Assembly (NCBI GenBank): GCA_030685025.1
Contig: JAUXWC010000061.1
Coordinates: 52,710 to 116,709, forward strand
Length of the DNA stretch: 64,000 bases
Source of the DNA: Rhodoferax sp.
Lineage (GTDB): Bacteria > Pseudomonadota > Gammaproteobacteria > Burkholderiales > Burkholderiaceae_C
Direction of reading: 5' to 3'
A model generated the notes under the pieces. The model was not told the DNA's origin, did no database searches, and was given only the letters and a program-made list of their open reading frames with translations. The translations under genes were made by a program, and so were the position numbers. How positions within the stretch are numbered: position 1 is the stretch's first letter; every line of letters starts with the position of its first letter. Of the stretch, positions 36,438 to 46,090 are shown one piece after another.

Positions 36438-37367
36438 ATGGAAACCTTGATACAGCAGATCATCAATGGTCTGGTGTTGGGCAGCATGTATGCCCTCGTG
36501 GCGCTGGGCTACACCATGGTGTACGGCATCATCGGGCTGATCAACTTCGCGCATGGTGATGTGCTCATGGTGGGGGCACTGACAAGCTGGAGCATCATCG
36601 GTTTGATGCGCGAGGCGATGCCGGGTACACCTGGGTGGCTGATTCTGCTGATTGCGCTGGTGATAGCCTGCGTGGTGGCGGCGGCGCTGAATTTCACCAT
36701 CGAGAAGGTGGCCTACCGGCCCTTGCGCAACAGCCCCCGGCTGGCGCCGCTGATCACGGCCATTGGCATGTCGCTGTTCCTGCAGACCATGGCCATGATC
36801 ATCTGGAAGCCCAACTACAAACCTTACCCGACGCTGCTGCCCAATGTACCCTTCAACATTGGCGGCGCCGTGATCACGCCGACGCAGGTGCTGATTCTGG
36901 GCATGACGGCGGTGTCGCTGGCGGTCTTGATGTGGCTGGTTCACTCCACCAAACTTGGGCGCGCGATGCGCGCCACCGCCGAGAATCCGCGGGTGGCCGC
37001 GCTGATGGGCGTCAAGCCGGATGTGGTGATCTCGGCCACCTTCCTGATTGGTGCTGTCTTGGCCGCCATTGCGGGCGTGATGTGGGCGGCCAACTACGGC
37101 ACCGTGCAGCACACGATGGGCTTCTTGCCGGGCCTGAAAGCCTTTACGGCAGCGGTATTTGGCGGCATCGGCAATCTCACCGGGGCGGTGGTCGGCGGCA
37201 TCTTGCTGGGCTTGATCGAGTCGATTGGTGCCGGTTACATCGGCAAGCTCACCGGCGGTGTACTCGGGAGCCACTACTCGGACATCTTCGCGTTCATTGT
37301 CTTGATCATCGTGTTGACGCTGCGCCCATCCGGATTGCTGGGTGAGCGCGTGGCGGATCGCGCCTAA
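36438..37367 (+). CDS. livH: Branched-chain amino acid ABC transporter permease LivH
   Basis: Inner-membrane permease (309 residues) of the HAAT family. The start METLIQQIINGLVLGSMYALVALGYTMVYGIIGLINFAHGD is characteristic of LivH, and about eight membrane spans can be seen. GGAG is eight bases before the ATG at 36438; the longer open frame from 36363 has no homology. First gene of livHMGF, 11 bp from livM. The periplasmic binding protein gene is not next to it. Confidence 0.95.
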   Translation: METLIQQIINGLVLGSMYALVALGYTMVYGIIGLINFAHGDVLMVGALTSWSIIGLMREAMPGTPGWLILLIALVIACVVAAALNFTIEKVAYRPLRNSPRLAPLITAIGMSLFLQTMAMIIWKPNYKPYPTLLPNVPFNIGGAVITPTQVLILGMTAVSLAVLMWLVHSTKLGRAMRATAENPRVAALMGVKPDVVISATFLIGAVLAAIAGVMWAANYGTVQHTMGFLPGLKAFTAAVFGGIGNLTGAVVGGILLGLIESIGAGYIGKLTGGVLGSHYSDIFAFIVLIIVLTLRPSGLLGERVADRA

Positions 37368-37378
37368 GGAGCCTGTTC

Positions 37379-38461
37379 ATGAAACAACAACAGAAGATCA
37401 TCGTTTTCCTGATCGCCGCGCTGGGGCTGCTGGTATTGCCGCTGCTCTTGCAGAGTTTTGGCAATGCCTGGGTCCGTATCGCCGACATGGCTTTGCTCTA
37501 CGTCCTGCTGGCCCTGGGCCTGAACATCGTGGTGGGTTACGCGGGTCTGCTTGACCTGGGCTATGTGGCGTTCTTTGCAATTGGCGCCTACATGTATGGG
37601 CTGCTCGCTTCGCCGCATCTGGCCGAGACCTTCGAGACCTTTGGCGCCATGTTCCCGGCTGGCTTGCACACGCCGCTGTGGATCGTGATCCCGGCGGCGG
37701 CTGGTCTGGCCGGAGTGTTTGGCATCTTGCTGGGAGCGCCCACGTTGCGCCTGCGCGGCGACTATCTGGCGATCGTGACGCTCGGCTTCGGCGAGATCAT
37801 TCGCGTGTTCTTGAACAATCTGGATCATCCGGTCAACATCACCAATGGCCCGAAAGGCTTGAATCAAATTGACTCGATCAGTTTCTTTGGGCTGAACCTG
37901 GGTAAACCTGTTTCTCTCGGTGGTTTCGAAATCGTTTCGGTCACGCTCTATTACTACCTGTTCCTGGCCCTCGTGGTCTTGAGCGTGATCATTTGCCATC
38001 GCCTGGAGCTTTCCCGCGTGGGCCGAGCCTGGATGGCGATTCGCGAAGACGAGATCGCCGCCAAGGCCATGGGCATCAACACGCGCAACTTGAAACTGCT
38101 GGCCTTCGGCATGGGCGCCACATTTGGAGGGGTCTCCGGTGCCATGTTTGCCGCCTTTCAAGGCTTTATCTCGCCCGAGTCGTTCAGCCTGATGGAGTCG
38201 ATCATGATCGTCGCCATGGTGGTGCTTGGCGGCATCGGCCACCTGCCGGGCGTGATTCTTGGGGCCATCCTGCTGTCGGCCTTGCCCGAGGTGCTGCGCT
38301 ATGTGGCCGGCCCGCTGCAGGCCATGACCGATGGTCGGCTGGACTCGGCGATTCTGCGCCAGCTCCTGATTGCCTTGGCCATGATTGTCGTGATGCTGTT
38401 GCGTCCGCGGGGCTTGTGGCCCACGCCTGACCACGGCAAATCCCTGCAGACCAGCCGCTAA
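37379..38461 (+). CDS. livM: Branched-chain amino acid ABC transporter permease LivM
   Basis: Second permease (360 residues) of the HAAT transporter. It shows LLYVLLALGLNIVVGYAGLLDLGYVAFFAIGAYMYGLLA and, later, GRAWMAIREDEIAAKAMGINTRNLKLLAF, the EAA-like loop that contacts the ATPases, then GGIGHLPGVILGA. AAGGAG precedes the ATG. livG follows after 10 bp. It would pair with LivH in the membrane. Confidence 0.95.
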   Translation: MKQQQKIIVFLIAALGLLVLPLLLQSFGNAWVRIADMALLYVLLALGLNIVVGYAGLLDLGYVAFFAIGAYMYGLLASPHLAETFETFGAMFPAGLHTPLWIVIPAAAGLAGVFGILLGAPTLRLRGDYLAIVTLGFGEIIRVFLNNLDHPVNITNGPKGLNQIDSISFFGLNLGKPVSLGGFEIVSVTLYYYLFLALVVLSVIICHRLELSRVGRAWMAIREDEIAAKAMGINTRNLKLLAFGMGATFGGVSGAMFAAFQGFISPESFSLMESIMIVAMVVLGGIGHLPGVILGAILLSALPEVLRYVAGPLQAMTDGRLDSAILRQLLIALAMIVVMLLRPRGLWPTPDHGKSLQTSR

Positions 38462-38471
38462 GGAGACCGGC

Positions 38472-39257
38472 ATGACCGAAACCCTTCAAAGAGATACCGT
38501 TCTGAACGTCTCGGGCGTCTCCAAGCGATTCGGGGGCCTGCAGGCCCTTAGCGATGTGGGCATCAAGATCGAAAGAGGCCAGGTGTACGGCCTGATCGGC
38601 CCCAATGGCGCTGGCAAGACCACCTTCTTCAACGTGCTCACCGGGCTTTATACGCCCGATGGTGGCACCTTCGAGTTGGCGGGCAAGTCCTACCAGCCGA
38701 CCGCCGTGCACGAGGTGGCCAAGGCGGGCATTGCGCGCACCTTCCAGAATATTCGCCTGTTTGCCGAAATGACGGCATTGGAAAACGTCATGGTGGGGCG
38801 CCACATTCGCACCAACTCCGGCTTGATAGGTGCGATTTTTCGCACGCCAGGGTTCAAGGCGGAGGAGCTGGCGATTGCCAAACGCGCGCAAGAGCTCTTG
38901 GATTACGTTGGCATAGGCCGTTTTGCCGACTACAAGGCACGCACACTGAGCTATGGCGATCAGCGCCGCCTGGAGATCGCGCGCGCCTTGGCGACTGACC
39001 CGCAGTTGATTGCCTTGGACGAGCCTGCCGCAGGCATGAATGCCACGGAAAAAACCATGTTGCGCGAACTGATCGACAAGATCCGCAACGACAACCGCAC
39101 CATTTTGCTGATTGAACACGATGTCAAGTTGGTGATGGGTCTGTGTGACCGCGTCACCGTGCTGGACTACGGCAAGCAGATCGCCGAAGGCACGCCCTAC
39201 GACGTTCAGCGCAACGAAAAAGTGATCGAGGCCTATCTGGGCACGGGTGGACACTAG
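38472..39257 (+). CDS. livG: Branched-chain amino acid ABC transporter ATP-binding protein LivG
   Basis: ATPase subunit (261 residues) with Walker A GPNGAGKT near residue 42, Q-loop ARTFQNIRLF, signature LSYGDQRRLEIARAL (degenerate form usual for LivG), Walker B LIALDEPAAGMN and the H-loop in LIEHDVKLVMG. AAGGAGA precedes the ATG. livF starts 8 bp downstream. The protein lies on the cytoplasmic side of the LivHM permease. Confidence 0.95.
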   Translation: MTETLQRDTVLNVSGVSKRFGGLQALSDVGIKIERGQVYGLIGPNGAGKTTFFNVLTGLYTPDGGTFELAGKSYQPTAVHEVAKAGIARTFQNIRLFAEMTALENVMVGRHIRTNSGLIGAIFRTPGFKAEELAIAKRAQELLDYVGIGRFADYKARTLSYGDQRRLEIARALATDPQLIALDEPAAGMNATEKTMLRELIDKIRNDNRTILLIEHDVKLVMGLCDRVTVLDYGKQIAEGTPYDVQRNEKVIEAYLGTGGH

Positions 39258-39265
39258 GAACGGCA

Positions 39266-39982
<717 letters not shown>

Positions 39983-40016
39983 GGCGCGCCCTGCGTTCAG
40001 TCGCGCATGAGCGGCC

Positions 40017-40433
40017 ATGGTGAGTGAGAAGCCGCCGTCGACGCCGGCACCATTGGTAGTCAATCCGCAAAAAACCCGCGTGGGCTTGAGCCGCATGTGG
40101 CATGCGTTTGGCTATTCGATGGCGGGCTTGCGGGCTGCCTGGCATGAGACCGCGTTTCGGCAGGAGGCCGTGGCGGCCATCGTGATGTTGCCCCTGTCGG
40201 CGTGGCTCGGCCGCTCTTGGGTGGAAGCCGTGCTGTTGGCGGGCTCAGTTGTCTTCGTGCTGGTGGTGGAACTGCTCAACACCGGCATCGAGACTGCTAT
40301 CGACCGCGTTGGCCCGGAGTGGCATGACCTGTCCAAGCGCGCCAAAGACATGGGCAGCGCCGCCGTGTTGTTGAGCCTGTTGCTGTGCGCCGCCACCTGG
40401 GGCCTGGCCCTGTGGCAGCGACTGCAGACCTGA
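40017..40433 (+). CDS. dgkA: Diacylglycerol kinase
   Basis: Small integral-membrane kinase (138 residues) that phosphorylates diacylglycerol to phosphatidate, recycling lipid from envelope glycan synthesis. Family features are FRQEAVAAI near the first helix and VVELLNTGIETAIDRVGPEWHDLSKRAKDMGSAAV, containing the catalytic ELLNTAIE-type and AKD residues. Three membrane spans are present. The N-terminal ~25 residues are a Pro-rich extension. It converges on the oligopeptidase gene across two palindromic repeats. Confidence 0.94.
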   Translation: MVSEKPPSTPAPLVVNPQKTRVGLSRMWHAFGYSMAGLRAAWHETAFRQEAVAAIVMLPLSAWLGRSWVEAVLLAGSVVFVLVVELLNTGIETAIDRVGPEWHDLSKRAKDMGSAAVLLSLLLCAATWGLALWQRLQT

Positions 40434-40516
40434 TCAGTTGAGGACAGAGCTGAAGGTCTGTCCCGCCCAAATCAGTTGAGGACAGAGCGTCGCTGCGCTC
40501 CGGTCTGTCCCGCAAT
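40433..40516. repeat. GGACAGA hairpin repeat, copies 4 and 5 (tandem)
   Basis: Copy 4 (40433-40469) has the standard loop (GCTGAAGG). Copy 5 (40471-40516) keeps the GAGGACAGAG and TCTGTCCCGCAA arms, but its loop is replaced by the longer, self-pairing GCGTCGCTGCGCTCCGG. They fill nearly all of the 86 bp between the convergent dgkA and oligopeptidase stop codons and may serve as terminators. Confidence 0.88.
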
Positions 40517-40519
40517 GTC

Positions 40520-42583
40520 TCAGGAAGCCATCAACCCACGCTTTGCCAGCATCGGCTCGACCCGTGGGTCGCGGCCGCGGAACGCGCGGAAGGCCGCTGC
40601 CGGGTCTTGCTTGTTGCCCGCGCTGTAGATGTGTTCCAGCAGTTTGGCGGCCACCGTGGCATCAAACGCGTCGCCGGTTTCCGTGAAGGCTTCGAAGCCA
40701 TCCGCTTCCAGTACTTCGGCCCACATGTACACGTAGTAGCCGGCGGCATAACTGGAGCCGGCAAACAGATGCTGGAAGTGGGCCAGGTAGTGGCGTTGCC
40801 CGATGTCGGCTGGGATGCCCAAGGCGACACACTGCGCCGCCTCGAAGGTCTCGATGTCCACCGCCGTGCCGTTGGGCAGCGAGTGCAAGGCCATGTCAAT
40901 CAGCGCCGGACCGCTGTACATGATGGTGGCCCAGGCCTGGTCGAAGCGGCGCGCCTGCATCAGACGCTCCAGCAGCGGCGCCGGAATCGGCTCGCCGGTC
41001 TCAAAGTGCCGTGCATGCCGGGCCAGCACCTCGGGCACCAGCGCCCAGTTTTCAAACAACTGCGAGGGCAACTCGACGAAATCACGCAGCACCTGGGTGC
41101 CCGCCAGGCGCTCGTAGGTCACCTTGGACAGCAGGCCATGCAGGCCGTGGCCGAACTCGTGAAACAGCGTCTTGACATCCTCAAAACTCAACAGTGTTGG
41201 GCTGGCCTTGGCGAAGTTGTTGTTGTTGATCACGATCGGCAGCGTACCGCCAGCGTGGCCGGACTGGCTGCGAAACACACTCATCCAGGCGCCGCTGCGC
41301 TTGGTGGAGCGGGCGAAGTTGTCGCCGATGAACAGGCCCATCAGTTGGCCATCACGGCCGTGTACTTCCCACAGTCGTGCATCGGCGTGGTGCAGGGCCT
41401 GGCCCTTGTGCTCGACGAACCGCAGGCCGAACAGCTTGCCCGCGCAATCGAACATCGCGCCAATCATGTTGTCGAGAGTGAAATAGGGCTTGATTTCGGC
41501 GTCGTCGAGATTGAAGCGCGTCTGGCGCACTTTCTCCGCCAGGTAGCGCCAGTCCCACGCCGCAATCGGTGTTGGCTCGCCCAGCGACCGCGCCATCGTC
41601 GTCAGATCGGCGCGGTCGTGCTCGGCCTTTCGTTTGGCCGGTTCCCATGCGCGGTGCAGCAGGTCCAGCACCGCCGCCGGCTGTCCGGCCATCCGGTCCA
41701 CCAGCTCGTAGTCGGCGTAGCTGGCATAGCCATGCAAGGCGGCCTGTTCCTGGCGCAGCGCCACGATCCGCTCGGCAATGGGCCGGTTGTCGTGCGCCCC
41801 GGCTTGGCTGCCGCGCGCCTTGCGGGCCCGCCACACGGTTTCGCGCAGATCCCGGCGCGACGAAAAGGTCAGGAACGGCTCCACCAGGGAAGGTGAAAGC
41901 GTAATGACGTGGCGCTGCTCTCCCAAGCCACGTTGCTGGGCGGCCGACTGCGCCGAATTGCGCAAAAACGTCGGCAATCCGCCCAGGTCGGCCTCACCGT
42001 GCAGCTCAAGCGCGAAGCTGGCTTCGTCGGCCAACACGTTCTGTGTGAACTGGGTGCACAGCGAGGCCAGCTCCTGCATCACCCCGCCATAGCGCTGACG
42101 CTCGGCAGTGCCCAGCTTGGCGCCAGCACGAACGAAATCCAGGTGTACCCGGTCCAACAGGCGCAGTTGCTCAGGCGTCACGTTCAGGTGGTCCCGTTGC
42201 TGATGCAAGGTATCAATGCGCTGAAAAAGCCCGGCGTGCATGTAGAGCGCGTTCTCGTGCGCCGCAATGCGGGGTGCCAGTTCAAGTTGGGCAGCCTGTA
42301 AGGCCGGTGAGGTTTCGCTGGCGGTCAGGTTGTGAAACAACAGCGAGACGCGCTCCAGCAACCGACCACTCTGATCCAGCGCCGCCAGGGTGTTGTCGAA
42401 GCTCGGCGGAGCGCCTCGCTGTGCGATGGCGTCCAACTCGGCCCGGTGTGCGGCCATTGCGACCTCGAAAGCCGGCACAAAATGGGCCGCTTCCACGCTG
42501 CTGAAAGGCGGCAGACCATAGGGCGTGTCCCAGTCGGCCAGCAACGGGTTGAGCACGGCCATGCCGCTCGACAAATCGTTCAT
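40520..42583 (-). CDS. prlC: Oligopeptidase A (M3 family metallopeptidase)
   Basis: Cytoplasmic zinc oligopeptidase (687 residues) that degrades signal-peptide fragments and other short peptides. The zinc motif HEFGHGLHGLL is near residue 474, the usual place for OpdA/PrlC, and the third zinc ligand lies in the following FVELPSQLFENW segment. GGAG lies before the ATG at 42583; the longer frame to 42619 is rejected. The downstream hypothetical gene is transcribed in the same direction 60 bp upstream of it. The symbol opdA is used equally for this family. Confidence 0.94.
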   Translation of the reverse strand: MNDLSSGMAVLNPLLADWDTPYGLPPFSSVEAAHFVPAFEVAMAAHRAELDAIAQRGAPPSFDNTLAALDQSGRLLERVSLLFHNLTASETSPALQAAQLELAPRIAAHENALYMHAGLFQRIDTLHQQRDHLNVTPEQLRLLDRVHLDFVRAGAKLGTAERQRYGGVMQELASLCTQFTQNVLADEASFALELHGEADLGGLPTFLRNSAQSAAQQRGLGEQRHVITLSPSLVEPFLTFSSRRDLRETVWRARKARGSQAGAHDNRPIAERIVALRQEQAALHGYASYADYELVDRMAGQPAAVLDLLHRAWEPAKRKAEHDRADLTTMARSLGEPTPIAAWDWRYLAEKVRQTRFNLDDAEIKPYFTLDNMIGAMFDCAGKLFGLRFVEHKGQALHHADARLWEVHGRDGQLMGLFIGDNFARSTKRSGAWMSVFRSQSGHAGGTLPIVINNNNFAKASPTLLSFEDVKTLFHEFGHGLHGLLSKVTYERLAGTQVLRDFVELPSQLFENWALVPEVLARHARHFETGEPIPAPLLERLMQARRFDQAWATIMYSGPALIDMALHSLPNGTAVDIETFEAAQCVALGIPADIGQRHYLAHFQHLFAGSSYAAGYYVYMWAEVLEADGFEAFTETGDAFDATVAAKLLEHIYSAGNKQDPAAAFRAFRGRDPRVEPMLAKRGLMAS

Positions 42584-42643
42584 GCATAACTCCAGATGAG
42601 GATAGGGCGCGACAGCCACGTGGGCGACGGGTCGGAGCCGAAA

Positions 42644-42967
42644 CTACAGCTTGCCAAACTGCTGGTCATGCAACAGGTCGAGCGTCATCAGGGCGGACAG
42701 GACTTCGGGCTTGAAGCCGATGCGCTCCCGCCCGGTGCCTTCGCCGCCGTTCATGATCAGGCCCTGCATGTAGCGGCTGCACTCCTTGTGGCCCCATATG
42801 GTGGTGATGGCGGTGAAGATGCGCTTGTGCTGGCCTTCAAGGACTGCCAGGGCCCTGCCCATGCGCTCGGCGGCGGGCAATTCGTGCAGGGGTGTCGGGC
42901 GGGTGGTCCAGTCGATCTCTTCCTCTTCGGTGAGTTTGGGAAACTCGATGCCCTCGTTGCTTGCCAT
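42644..42967 (-). CDS. Conserved hypothetical protein, 107 residues
   Basis: Acidic N-terminus (IEFPKLTEEEEIDW) followed by a helical segment (AERMGRALAVLEGQHKRIFTAITTIWGHKECSRYMQGLIMNGGEG) and a second helix. No signal peptide or membrane span. AGGAG lies nine bases before the ATG, a clear coding sign. I do not recognise the family. It lies between oligopeptidase A and tRNA-Ser, on the same strand as both. Confidence 0.75.
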   Translation of the reverse strand: MASNEGIEFPKLTEEEEIDWTTRPTPLHELPAAERMGRALAVLEGQHKRIFTAITTIWGHKECSRYMQGLIMNGGEGTGRERIGFKPEVLSALMTLDLLHDQQFGKL

Positions 42968-43060
42968 CGTTCGCGCTCCTGCGATTCAGCTCGGACTCTT
43001 GTCGGTGAGGCTGCCAGTCCATCATGCCGGCCGTACCCGGTGGGCGGCCAGCGGGGAAAC

Positions 43061-43151
43061 TGGCGGAGAGATAGGGATTTGAACCCTAGATACGGGGTTA
43101 CCGTATACCGGATTTCGAGTCCGGCGCATTCGACCACTCTGCCATCTCTCC
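43061..43151 (-). tRNA. tRNA-Ser (anticodon CGA)
   Basis: A 91-nt class II tRNA including an encoded CCA. The acceptor stem is GGAGAGA (43151-43145) with TCTCTCC (43071-43065), discriminator G. The anticodon stem CCGGA/TCCGG holds loop CTCGAAA with CGA at 43117-43115, decoding UCG. A long variable arm and the T-loop GGTTCAAATCC (43085-43075) are present. Confidence 0.97.
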
Positions 43152-43204
43152 GTGTCGATTTGACAAGGTGGAATTGTACCAGCCGAGCGGCCGGCGCTGG
43201 CGGG

Positions 43205-43732
43205 TCAGTCCAGTCGGTAAAGCACTTTGACGGTGGCACCGCGCAGCCAAGAAAAGTCCTTGCAGGCACCAGCGTCGTCCTTGTAGGGGTCACATACCAC
43301 CGCATCAGCATTCCACGTCGTGGCGTCGGACTCCTTGGTGGAGGCGTCCCGACCAATCACGACAAAACCATGGCGAAAGTCGCCGATCTGCATCCACTCG
43401 ATTGGACGCATCAGTTGGATATCACGCAAGTGCACGAAGGCCATGGCGCTTTGCTCGCCACAGTTGCCACAACCATAGTGCTTGGCCCAGGCGGCCCAGG
43501 TGTCAACCATGGCCTTCATCGGGTCGGCCCCGCTACTCTGGAGGCCGGGTTGTTGCGACTTGAGGTCGCCAACAATCTTCTGGCGCGATTCCGCCACGCA
43601 CATGACACGGGCGGGCAGTCCCCAAAAATTGGGCAGGAATTTGTTGGACGTGCCAATGTCCATTTTCGATGCAACGTAGCGGTTGGTGATACGCGCCGCG
43701 TTGGTGCGTGTGTCCAGCAGGGATGAGGCCAT
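43205..43732 (-). CDS. Hypothetical protein with a Cys-His-Asp (papain/transglutaminase-like) pattern
   Basis: A 175-residue protein without signal peptide. The order CGNCGEQSAMAFVHL (Cys at a helix start), then RHGFVVIGRD (His on a strand), then NADAVVCDPY (Asp) is the order of catalytic residues in papain/transglutaminase-like folds. Such small proteins often occur as toxin or effector domains or as uncharacterised peptidases. The N-terminus (LLDTRTNAARITNRYVASKM) is helical. It lies between trpS and tRNA-Ser. The fold is inferred from motif order only; the ribosome site before the ATG at 43732 is weak. Confidence 0.65.
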   Translation of the reverse strand: MASSLLDTRTNAARITNRYVASKMDIGTSNKFLPNFWGLPARVMCVAESRQKIVGDLKSQQPGLQSSGADPMKAMVDTWAAWAKHYGCGNCGEQSAMAFVHLRDIQLMRPIEWMQIGDFRHGFVVIGRDASTKESDATTWNADAVVCDPYKDDAGACKDFSWLRGATVKVLYRLD

Positions 43733-44017
43733 GGATTGTTCTCCCGATCAGTGTTGCACCCACTCGGTGTGGGGGATGCGAACGTATTTTGGCGCGATCA
43801 GGCTGATTCTTGGGCGCCTGCTGGCCAAAAGGTGATCGTTCACGCGACCAAACTGTGAACTACGCCCGCAAATTGAGTTCCTCAGTGCCAAATTCCACGT
43901 TTATGGGCTCGAAGCATGAAGCGCAGCACCGGCGTGGCGCCCGCCGTGAGGAGGTCGTTGATGGCCATGGCGCCGGTCTCACTTCAGGGCAGGTGTAAAG
44001 CGGGTGACCGTGCTTGC

Positions 44018-45307
44018 TCAGGCATCGTTCAACGGTTGCAGGGCGGCTTGCGCCGCGTCGGCGGTGCTGCCTGGCATCAGCCAGCCACTGTGCCGCGCAC
44101 ACCATGCCGTCACGCCCTCGGAACGCAATTGCGCCATGCTGGTCGCAGCCTCCTTGGGTGAGGCGAAGCCCTGGCTTTGCAGCAGCAGGTGGCCACTGGC
44201 GTCGATCAGCTTGAAGTAGAACTGCCCATCGCTCTCGCGGTATTGTTTGAAGGCGGGGCGGGCGACCTTGGTCAACTTGGCGGCCTTGGTTTCACCTTGC
44301 TCGCTGAGCTTGCGCAGGCCCACCGCATGCCGCAATTGCGTCATCAACGGCTGGGAGATCGCGCGTGCCTTGGCGGCTCCGGCCAGCAGGATGGCCTCTA
44401 CCTTTTCAGGGTGGTTGATATAGCCGAGGTAGGCCTCGCGCATCGGCGCGATCTCGCGGTCGATGCGCTCAAACAAGATCTGTTTGGCATCGCCCCAGGC
44501 AATGCCGTCGGCATAGGCCTGGCGCAGCGCGGCGGTTTCCTCGGCGCTGGCAAAGGCCTGGTAGATCTGGAACAGCGCCGAGCCCTCGGTGTCCTTGGGC
44601 GCGCCCGGCGCGCGGGAGTCGGTGACGATGCCGGCAATCGATTTGCGCAATTGCTCGCGCGGCGCAAACATCGGGATGTGGTTGTCGTAGCTCTTGCTCA
44701 TCTTGCGGCCATCGACCCCCGGCAGCAGCGCCACGGCGTCGTCGATCACCGCCTCGGGCAACACGAAGTGCTGGCCGTAGCGATGGTTGAAGCTGTTGCC
44801 CATGTCGCGCGCCATCTCGATATGCTGCACCTGGTCGCGCCCGACCGGCACCTTGTGGGCATTGAACATCAGGATGTCGGCACCCATCAGTACCGGGTAC
44901 ATGAACAGGCCCGCCGTCACGTCCGCATCGGGGTCCTGCCCGGCAGCGGTGTTCTTGTCGACCGAGGCTTTGTAGGCGTGAGCGCGGTTGAGCAGGCCCT
45001 TGCCGGTGACGCAGGTCAGCAGCCAGGTGAGTTCCGGGATTTCGGGGATGTCGGACTGGCGGTAGAAGGTGACGCGCTCGGGGTTCAGGCCGGCGGCCAG
45101 CCAACTGGCGGCAATCTCCAGCGTCGAGCGCTGCACCCGCGCTGGCTCGTCGATCTTGATCAAGGCGTGGTAGTCGGCCAGAAAATAGAAACTCTCGACG
45201 TCGGCGCGCAAGCTGGCCTGTACCGAGGGGCGAATCGAGCCCACATAGTTGCCGAGATGCGGCGTGCCGGAGGTGGTGATGCCGGTGAGGAAACGAAGCA
45301 AAGACAT
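44018..45307 (-). CDS. trpS: Tryptophan--tRNA ligase with C-terminal DUF1508-like domain
   Basis: Class I aminoacyl-tRNA synthetase charging tRNA-Trp. The HIGH-like motif is TSGTPHLGNYVG at the N-terminus, and KMSKS is at about residue 200. The catalytic and anticodon-binding parts end near residue 345. The remaining ~80 residues include DGQFYFKLIDASGHLLLQSQGF...EAATSMAQL, which matches the YegP/DUF1508 beta-fold rather than the synthetase. The total of 429 residues compares with ~334 in E. coli. The M50 protease gene lies 30 bp upstream on the same strand. Confidence 0.95.
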   Translation of the reverse strand: MSLLRFLTGITTSGTPHLGNYVGSIRPSVQASLRADVESFYFLADYHALIKIDEPARVQRSTLEIAASWLAAGLNPERVTFYRQSDIPEIPELTWLLTCVTGKGLLNRAHAYKASVDKNTAAGQDPDADVTAGLFMYPVLMGADILMFNAHKVPVGRDQVQHIEMARDMGNSFNHRYGQHFVLPEAVIDDAVALLPGVDGRKMSKSYDNHIPMFAPREQLRKSIAGIVTDSRAPGAPKDTEGSALFQIYQAFASAEETAALRQAYADGIAWGDAKQILFERIDREIAPMREAYLGYINHPEKVEAILLAGAAKARAISQPLMTQLRHAVGLRKLSEQGETKAAKLTKVARPAFKQYRESDGQFYFKLIDASGHLLLQSQGFASPKEAATSMAQLRSEGVTAWCARHSGWLMPGSTADAAQAALQPLNDA

Positions 45308-45337
45308 GGCGGTGTGGCGATCAAAGCGGAAAATACG

Positions 45338-46006
45338 TTAACTAAGCAGCATCGCCAAGGGCGACAGCAGCAGGTCGAGCAGGCCATAGGTGAGCGTCAT
45401 CAGCGGGCGCATCCACAAGGCGCTGACCACGCCAAAAATCACCAACGCCATCACGATGAAGAAGCCCCAGGGCTCGATGCGCGAGACCATCTCAGCCTGA
45501 CGGTGGGGCAACAGGCCGACCAGGATGCGCCCGCCATCAAGCGGCGGCAGCGGGAACAGGTTGAAGGCGAACATCACCACGTTGACCAGCACGCCTCCCT
45601 GGCACATCTTGAGAAAGAAGGGTTCGGTCACGCCTGAGCCACTTAAGATCAGAAACAGCGCGCCCCATAGCAGCGCCTGCGCCAGGTTGGCGCCGGGTCC
45701 GGCCAGGGCCACCCATACCATGTCCCGCTTGGGATGACGCAGGTTGCCAAAGCGCACCGGCACCGGCTTGGCGTAGCCAAACAGAAAAGCTCCCGACGTG
45801 GCGAAGTACAGCATCAGCGGCATCAAAATCGTGCCCACCGGGTCGATGTGCTTGATCGGGTTGAGGGTGATGCGCCCCAGCATGTAGGCGGTGTTGTCAC
45901 CATAGTGGCGCGCCGCGTAGCCGTGCGCTGCCTCGTGCACGGTGATGGCGAACAACACCGGCAGGGCGTAAATGGCGACAGTTTGAATCAGGTTGGCGAT
46001 GTCCAT
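45338..46006 (-). CDS. Site-2 protease family (M50) membrane metalloprotease
   Basis: Intramembrane zinc protease-like protein (222 residues) with the motif TVHEAAHGYAARHYGD near residue 20 and the second motif NLFPLPPLDGGRILVGLLP near residue 150, carrying the zinc-ligand Asp. Four to five membrane spans. It belongs to the short, PDZ-less M50 group of unknown substrate. The ATG at 46006 (MDIANLIQ) is chosen over the longer frame. It is in a same-strand series with yciO, the PHP gene and trpS. Confidence 0.92.
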   Translation of the reverse strand: MDIANLIQTVAIYALPVLFAITVHEAAHGYAARHYGDNTAYMLGRITLNPIKHIDPVGTILMPLMLYFATSGAFLFGYAKPVPVRFGNLRHPKRDMVWVALAGPGANLAQALLWGALFLILSGSGVTEPFFLKMCQGGVLVNVVMFAFNLFPLPPLDGGRILVGLLPHRQAEMVSRIEPWGFFIVMALVIFGVVSALWMRPLMTLTYGLLDLLLSPLAMLLS

Positions 46007-46090
46007 GGGGAGGGATTGTCTCAGAGTGTGTCCGGGCCACACCGGGGCAGGGTGGTCGTGGCGTCGGCGCTGCCCCGCGCCCGATGGCCA

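Noticed and set aside
43810..43998. Short plus-strand open frame between the Cys-His-Asp gene and trpS
   Set aside because: No ribosome site, no motif; the 285-bp gap shows nothing else I can support.
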